A stretch of 14,371 nt of DNA, taken from Leptospira ellisii (GTDB lineage: Bacteria > Spirochaetota > Leptospiria > Leptospirales > Leptospiraceae). The stretch covers positions 1 to 14,371 of the forward strand of contig NZ_NPEF01000093.1 in assembly GCF_002811955.1 (NCBI RefSeq), read 5' to 3'. The stretch's first letter is position 1; every line of letters begins with the position of its first letter. Shown piece after piece: positions 9,941-14,371 of the stretch. A program made the translations under genes and the position numbers. Below the pieces are notes generated by a model, which made no database searches, was not told the origin of the DNA, and saw only the letters and a program-made list of their open reading frames with translations.

Positions 9941-10255
9941 ATGGAACAAAACGTAATCGGCGGACCCGGATTCTTCGCTTTATTATTCAACTTCTACGGA
10001 TATTACTTTCCGTTCATACTCTACACTTTACTCGCGCCTTTGGCGCTCGTGGATCTCGTAAAACGGGAGGACGTGGATTCCAAGATCGGATCGATCTGGA
10101 CCGGAGCGATTCTTCTTGTTCCCATTTTGGGGGCGAGTGCGTATCTGGTGGCGGGCGGATCCAAACTTCCGGCTTGGTTGAAAAGCACCCTCGTTTACGG
10201 GGGAGTGGGGTTTTTAGCGCTGATCATACTGATTACTTCGGTCGCTAAATTCTAA
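9941..10255 (+). CDS. Small membrane protein paralogous to the tail of the preceding lipoprotein
   Basis: A 104-residue protein with three hydrophobic helices. It aligns over nearly its whole length with the C-terminal domain of the preceding gene: both have PF-x2-Y, a D-L-x2-R-x-D-x-D charged loop, P-I-L followed by Y-L-x2-G-G-x-K-x-P-x-W-x-K-x-TLV-x-GG, and a final helix. The pattern resembles the PLDc_N membrane module, here without any phospholipase domain. It has a strong AGGAG Shine-Dalgarno and lies 39 bp after the lipoprotein gene. Its stop codon is in frame with, and only 6 bp before, the multicopper oxidase start. Pairing with the lipoprotein tail as a membrane platform is plausible but unproven. 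Confidence 0.85.
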   Translation: MEQNVIGGPGFFALLFNFYGYYFPFILYTLLAPLALVDLVKREDVDSKIGSIWTGAILLVPILGASAYLVAGGSKLPAWLKSTLVYGGVGFLALIILITSVAKF

Positions 10256-10261
10256 ACGTCG

Positions 10262-11290
<1,029 letters not shown>

Positions 11291-11363
11291 GCGCAAGTGG
11301 TCGTCTAACGTTTGTAAGTCGCTGTAACTGTCGTAAGCCGCTATCAATCTTTGGGGGAATCTT

Positions 11364-11960
11364 TTGAAGGAAAAAATCCTGGTTGTATCGATCTTGATCC
11401 TGGGCTTAGGGATCGGTTTTTTCGGTTGGAGAGAATTCAAATCCCGGTCCGCCGAGGTTCAGGAGCCGGTTTTCGTAAACGAATGGTCTTCGTCGTATCT
11501 GAAAAATACCGAAAACAAAAACGTGTTTCTATCGAAAATTCCGGGAAAACTCAAATTGGTTTATTTCGGATTTTCCCATTGTCCTGACATGTGTCCCCGG
11601 GCCCTGCTCGATATGTCCTCCGCGGTGCGGATTTTAGGGGAGAAGGGAAACGCGTTGACTCCCGTTTTTATCAGCGTGGACCCGGAACGGGATTCCCCTG
11701 AACTACTTGCAAAATACGTAAAACAGTTTCCGGGCGAACGTCTGATCGCGTTGACGGGGGAAAAGGCGAAGTTGGATCGTCTTCAAGCCGCCTTCGGAGC
11801 CGTCTCCAAAAAGGTGAGTAATCCGCAAATCGAAGGCGGATACACCGTGGATCACACCGTTTTTCTTTACGTTATGGACGATCAAAACAGGATCGTCGCC
11901 ACGTATCCAGGAGGAACGGACGGTAAAACACTCGCCGACGCGATTCGCCGTTTTTTATAA
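11364..11960 (+). CDS. sco1: Sco1/SenC-family copper chaperone
   Basis: A 198-residue membrane-anchored thioredoxin-fold protein with one N-terminal helix (about 5-22) and the rest periplasmic. It shows the Sco copper-binding set: C73-P-D-M-C77 within FGFSHCPDMCPRALLDM, and H164 in VDHTVFLYVMD. FISVDPERDSPE is also characteristic. Family members deliver or reduce copper for oxidases such as the CuA site of cytochrome oxidase. Here the gene follows the multicopper oxidase by 73 bp and likely serves it or the cupredoxin lipoprotein. The start is TTG with a strong GGGGGA Shine-Dalgarno at good spacing. A loose GTAAG(T/C)CGCT repeat lies in the gap before it. Confidence 0.93.
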   Translation: MKEKILVVSILILGLGIGFFGWREFKSRSAEVQEPVFVNEWSSSYLKNTENKNVFLSKIPGKLKLVYFGFSHCPDMCPRALLDMSSAVRILGEKGNALTPVFISVDPERDSPELLAKYVKQFPGERLIALTGEKAKLDRLQAAFGAVSKKVSNPQIEGGYTVDHTVFLYVMDDQNRIVATYPGGTDGKTLADAIRRFL

Positions 11961-12056
11961 ATCCGGTCCGACGCGGGTGAAACGAAAATTCGTCCGTATC
12001 GTTTGCGTTTCCGGAAGGATCGTTCCGAAGGATTTTCGGCTGATTGTCGATTTTCA

Positions 12057-12407
12057 TTATTTTGCCGGCGTCTTATCGTAGAACGCAAACGCGACCGCTC
12101 CCAAAATCAAAATAAAACTCACCGCGTGATTCCACTTGATTTTTTCCCTGAGAACCAGGGATGCGAAAACGATAAAAACCGAAATGGTGATCACTTCCTG
12201 CAGAATCTTGAGTTGAAACGCGCTGTAGCCTTCCTCTTCGTAACCGATCCGATTGGCGGGAACCATCAATACGTATTCGAACAACGCGATTCCCCAGCTC
12301 AAAAGAATCGTAAGGGGAAGACTCCAACCGCGGAAAAATTTAAGATGTCCGTACCAAGCGAACGTCATAAACAGATTGGAGCAGAGAAGCAGAAGGAAGG
12401 TTTTCAT
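12057..12407 (-). CDS. DUF486/DMT_6 small membrane protein
   Basis: A 116-residue protein with four hydrophobic helices, recognisable as the DUF486 (DMT_6) family by MKTFLLLLCSNLFMTFAWYG at the start and the central SWGIALFEYVLMVPANRIGY. Other hallmarks are the FQLKILQEVITISVF helix and the C-terminal LILGAVAFAFYDK. The length is normal for this family, which resembles small multidrug-resistance-type transporters but has no established substrate. An in-frame TTG at 12443 would add 12 polar residues. ATG 12407 is preferred because the family starts there, although no strong Shine-Dalgarno is visible. It is convergent with the Sco gene, 96 bp apart. Confidence 0.88.
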   Translation of the reverse strand: MKTFLLLLCSNLFMTFAWYGHLKFFRGWSLPLTILLSWGIALFEYVLMVPANRIGYEEEGYSAFQLKILQEVITISVFIVFASLVLREKIKWNHAVSFILILGAVAFAFYDKTPAK

Positions 12408-12564
12408 AAGGGAAACTTCGCAAGAGTCCGGATCTTCTGACAATCGGAAATCGAAGCGGCCGCGGAAGCGGAAGAAAGGATGCGGTTCCGGTTTTTCCGA
12501 CGGGGAATCGATGTAATGTGTCGGCGGGTTGAATGAGCGGTAGCGGTCCGATTCCGAAAAGAAA

Positions 12565-12583
12565 GCCCCGGGGATTCCGGGGC
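12565..12583 (-). terminator. Intrinsic terminator of Hsp20 operon
   Basis: Read on the minus strand, GCCCCGG-AATCC-CCGGGGC forms a 7-bp GC stem with a 5-base loop, followed directly by TTTCTTTTCGG. This is the classic rho-independent layout and lies about 110 bp beyond the stop of the second Hsp20 gene. Confidence 0.7.
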
Positions 12584-12641
12584 CGAATGTGGGTTTTAGA
12601 CTTCAGGTAAGTATAACGTTCTCTGTGCGCGGAGAAGGGTT

Positions 12642-12680
12642 CCGCCGACGGACCTTTGGGAAAAGGCCCGGCTTCGGCGG
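12642..12680 (-). repeat. Hairpin just after second Hsp20 gene
   Basis: CCGCCGA (12642-12648) pairs with TCGGCGG (12674-12680), and inner CCTTT/AAAGG bases can extend the fold. It lies 12 bp beyond the Hsp20 stop codon. No T-run follows, so it may protect the transcript 3' end rather than terminate; the true terminator is probably at 12565-12583. Confidence 0.45.
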
Positions 12681-12692
12681 AGGAAAACGTTC

Positions 12693-13091
12693 TTAGGAAC
12701 GGACCTCGATTTTTTTCGTCAAAGGTTTCCGTTTCGGAAGAGTGAGATGCAGAACCCCGTTTTTATAAACGGCGGTGATGCGGTCCTCTTCGATCGATTC
12801 CGCGAGCGTAAAGGTGCGTTTGTATTCTCCGGTTCTGAATTCCGAATAACGGAGTTCTCCGGAACGGGTTTGTTCCGCGGTTTTTCCGGATACGGTCAAC
12901 TGATCCTTTTCGATCTGCACCTGGACGTCCTTTTCCTCCACGCCGGGAAGATCCGCGAAAAGGTGAATCTGTTCTTCGTCCGAATAAACGTCCACCCTCG
13001 GAGTGAGGATTCTCGTTTTTTCCTTTTGGGCTTCGGTCGCGTTTTGCCGTTCTACTGTTTCGGTTTCCCTGTTTAAAACTGCGTTTGTCAT
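12693..13091 (-). CDS. hsp20: Small heat-shock protein, Hsp20/alpha-crystallin family (second of pair)
   Basis: A 132-residue ATP-independent holdase chaperone of the cytoplasm that binds unfolding proteins. The alpha-crystallin domain covers about 32-125: [42 protein letters not shown], and the family signature [12 protein letters not shown]. It is followed by a C-terminal I-E-V, the I-x-I/V oligomerisation motif. The N-terminal arm is short and Glu/Thr-rich. The start is ATG 13091, because AGGAG lies 8 bp upstream; a TTG two codons earlier would be too close. It follows the first Hsp20 gene by 28 bp and is likely co-transcribed from the CIRCE-controlled promoter. Confidence 0.95.
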   Translation of the reverse strand: MTNAVLNRETETVERQNATEAQKEKTRILTPRVDVYSDEEQIHLFADLPGVEEKDVQVQIEKDQLTVSGKTAEQTRSGELRYSEFRTGEYKRTFTLAESIEEDRITAVYKNGVLHLTLPKRKPLTKKIEVRS

Positions 13092-13119
13092 ATTCAATTC
13101 TCCTAATATGTTGTGTTCG

Positions 13120-13536
13120 TTACTTCGTCTGAATCTGGATCTTCCGGGGTTTTACGCTTTCGCGGATCGGAAGGATCAGGGTTAGAATTCCGTTTTTGAA
13201 TTCCGCCGTGGTTTTTTCCGGATCCACTTCCGCGGGCAGTTCCAGCGATCTTTGGAATTTTCCGTGGAATCGTTCCACCCGAACGGGGCCTTTTTCACGG
13301 GAAAGCTCCGATGCGATTTCTCCGCTCAGCCGAAGTTGATTTCCGCTCACGGTGATGTCCAGGGATTCCGGTTGAATTCCGGGAACCAAAGCCGTAATGC
13401 TGATTTCATCCGTTCCTTTGTGGACGTTTAACGCGGGATATGCGTTTCCTCCGGACGCGACGAACGGATCCCAAAGGCTGGATAGCTGGTTTTGTAACTT
13501 ATGCAGGTCTTCTATCATTCTGAATTCGTGAATCAT
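13120..13536 (-). CDS. hsp20: Small heat-shock protein, Hsp20/alpha-crystallin family (first of pair)
   Basis: A 138-residue holdase chaperone, promoter-proximal in the pair. It has an N-terminal amphipathic arm ([19 protein letters not shown]). The alpha-crystallin domain follows from about 35 to 125, with [34 protein letters not shown] and signature [11 protein letters not shown], and then a C-terminal I-Q-I motif. The two Hsp20 proteins are clearly diverged from each other and could form hetero-oligomers. The start is ATG 13536 with AGAGAGG about 9 bp upstream; a TTG at 13557 overlaps that ribosome-binding site and is rejected. Confidence 0.95.
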   Translation of the reverse strand: MIHEFRMIEDLHKLQNQLSSLWDPFVASGGNAYPALNVHKGTDEISITALVPGIQPESLDITVSGNQLRLSGEIASELSREKGPVRVERFHGKFQRSLELPAEVDPEKTTAEFKNGILTLILPIRESVKPRKIQIQTK

Positions 13537-13568
13537 CTGGATTTCCTCTCTTGGCAATCTGATTATTA

Positions 13569-13577
13569 GAGTGCTAA
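13569..13577. promoter_or_regulatory. Extra CIRCE half-site
   Basis: GAGTGCTAA is an exact CIRCE arm without a partner arm at the normal 9-base spacing. It lies between the full CIRCE and the first Hsp20 gene, next to TAATAAT read on the minus strand, which could be part of the -10 region. A minus-strand TTGAAC about 17-20 bp upstream is a possible -35. Confidence 0.45.
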
Positions 13578-13611
13578 ATTGTTTTAAAAGTTCAAGAAAA
13601 ATTTTAAATTT

Positions 13612-13638
13612 TTAGCAGTCTTTTTTTATGAGTGCTAA
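13612..13638. promoter_or_regulatory. CIRCE-like HrcA operator
   Basis: TTAGCAGTC, nine bases, GAGTGCTAA. This matches the CIRCE consensus (TTAGCACTC-N9-GAGTGCTAA) with one mismatch in the left arm. It is 76 bp upstream of the first Hsp20 start, in AT-rich DNA. CIRCE is the binding site of the heat-shock repressor HrcA, so HrcA control of the Hsp20 pair is a well-grounded inference. Confidence 0.8.
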
Positions 13639-13689
13639 TTGGGGATTGGGAACGGATCGGAGAGAGTTTGGGTCCTTTGTTGTTTCCAC

Positions 13690-13829
13690 GTGGGAACTCT
13701 TGCACTTTGAGGGACTTTAGGTTCGCGGAAGCCACATCGGAATTGGAGTTTTGCGGGAACTCCCTCGGATGAATCGATTTGACTTGAAAACGACGTGGGA
13801 ACTCACACTCGCTGCGAGCGCGGGAACTC
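13690..13829 (-). repeat. Four copies of G(T/C)GGGAACTC in a gene-free stretch
   Basis: Copies lie at 13690-13699, 13753-13762, 13795-13804 and 13820-13829. All are in the opposite orientation to those at 2063, 2122, 6206 and 6268. Flanks vary (TTGCAC, CCTCGG, ACACTC, CCTGCG), so only the core is conserved. The gap 13639-14027 holds no gene that I trust; the open frames there are low-complexity shadows of this repeat region. Promoter elements for the gene at 14028 are not clear. Confidence 0.75.
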
Positions 13830-14027
13830 CCTGCGCCATGAGATCCTTGTGTCGGGGAAAAAGGGGAGTTTTTCGCGGAATCACCGCGTGGCCGAGTTCC
13901 GGGGCACGGGGAGTAATGGATACGAAACGATTTGCCGATTTCGGAACCGAGTTTCTAGGATCGGTCGGCCGTTTACGGAGATTCAACCGCATCGAAGAGG
14001 AAGGAATCGTTTCGCTTTTTGGAGCGT

Positions 14028-14371
14028 ATGAAATCATCGAATTCGACCTATAAAAACCTCAAACCGTCTTGGACCGATTGGCTCTGGGCGGGAATCAGTT
14101 TGATCTTTCTTATTCTGGGGATCTTCACCCTTCCGCAAAATCGAAATCTAGGAATCCTATTGGTCGTATTGTTCGGGCTTTGTGCCTGGGCGAGTGTATC
14201 GATCGTTCGCAGAAAATTACGGGAAAGCAGGTTTCAGAGTCTTTCGGTCAGCGTGGTCGGAGGCGTTGAAATTCGCCCCTCGCGGGTTAGGACTTTCGTC
14301 GTAAAGTGTTTCTCGATGACGCAAGCCCCCAAAGCCACGCTCGCCAGTGGAATCGAAGTGCCGATCGTATG
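14028..14371 (+). CDS. Two-helix membrane protein, 3' end beyond window
   Basis: An open frame of 114 codons from ATG 14028 runs without a stop to the right edge. GGAG lies three bases before the ATG. The product begins MKSSNSTYKNLKPSWTDWLW. It has two hydrophobic helices (about 19-35 and 41-60) separated by a short polar turn, then a basic RRKLRES stretch and a soluble part (SVSVVGGVEIRPSRVRTF) that looks like the start of a beta-rich domain. I do not recognise the family. Helix spacing and the positive charge after helix 2 suggest a hairpin anchor with both ends in the cytoplasm. Confidence 0.7.
   Translation, partial: MKSSNSTYKNLKPSWTDWLWAGISLIFLILGIFTLPQNRNLGILLVVLFGLCAWASVSIVRRKLRESRFQSLSVSVVGGVEIRPSRVRTFVVKCFSMTQAPKATLASGIEVPIV

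Noticed and set aside
12012..12027. CGGAA/TTCCG hairpin between the Sco and DUF486 genes as terminator
   Set aside because: The stem is only five base pairs and no T-run follows on either strand.
13717..14053. Overlapping open frames of about 100 codons on both strands
   Set aside because: They lie in repeat-rich DNA, have atypical composition and no ribosome-binding site or domain, and the plus-strand one overlaps the better-supported start at 14028.

Overview
The window looks like chromosomal DNA of a Leptospira species, or a very close relative. The protein sequences have a leptospiral look, TTG start codons are used (the multicopper oxidase and Sco genes), and short GTGGGAACTC-type repeats recur in non-coding gaps. 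By eye the G+C content is near one half, well above L. interrogans (about 35%), so a higher-GC Leptospira lineage is more likely. The assignment rests on recognition of sequence style, not on a search.

Layout. 1-235 (-) is the 5' part of a CBS-domain gene. It is divergent from a response regulator-PAS-histidine kinase hybrid (518-1990, +) whose ATP-binding domain is degenerate; two related palindromes lie between them. A 59-bp-period tandem repeat precedes a class I fructose-bisphosphate aldolase (2283-3338, +). A cysteine synthase follows (3637-4614, +) behind a hairpin-rich leader. It converges on an exported protein of unknown function (4628-5620, -). Next come a small secreted cysteine-containing protein (5916-6197, +) and, convergent with it, a six-helix HisKA_2-type sensor kinase (6295-7587, -).

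The most distinctive part is a four-gene copper locus on the plus strand (7883-11960). It encodes a lipoprotein that joins a type 1 copper cupredoxin domain, a NosD-like beta-helix and a three-helix membrane tail. A small membrane protein follows that is a paralogue of that tail, then a two-domain multicopper oxidase with its type 1 site in domain 1, then a Sco1/SenC copper chaperone. No N2O reductase gene is present, so the NosD-like fold probably serves some other copper enzyme, plausibly the adjacent oxidase. AT-rich DNA with operator-like inverted repeats lies upstream.

The right end has a DUF486/DMT_6 membrane protein (12057-12407, -) and a pair of Hsp20 genes (13536 to 12693, -). The Hsp20 pair has a CIRCE-like HrcA operator upstream and an intrinsic terminator downstream. 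A repeat-rich non-coding stretch follows, and then the start of a two-helix membrane protein (14028 to the window end, +). I found no tRNA, rRNA, CRISPR array or complete insertion sequence.
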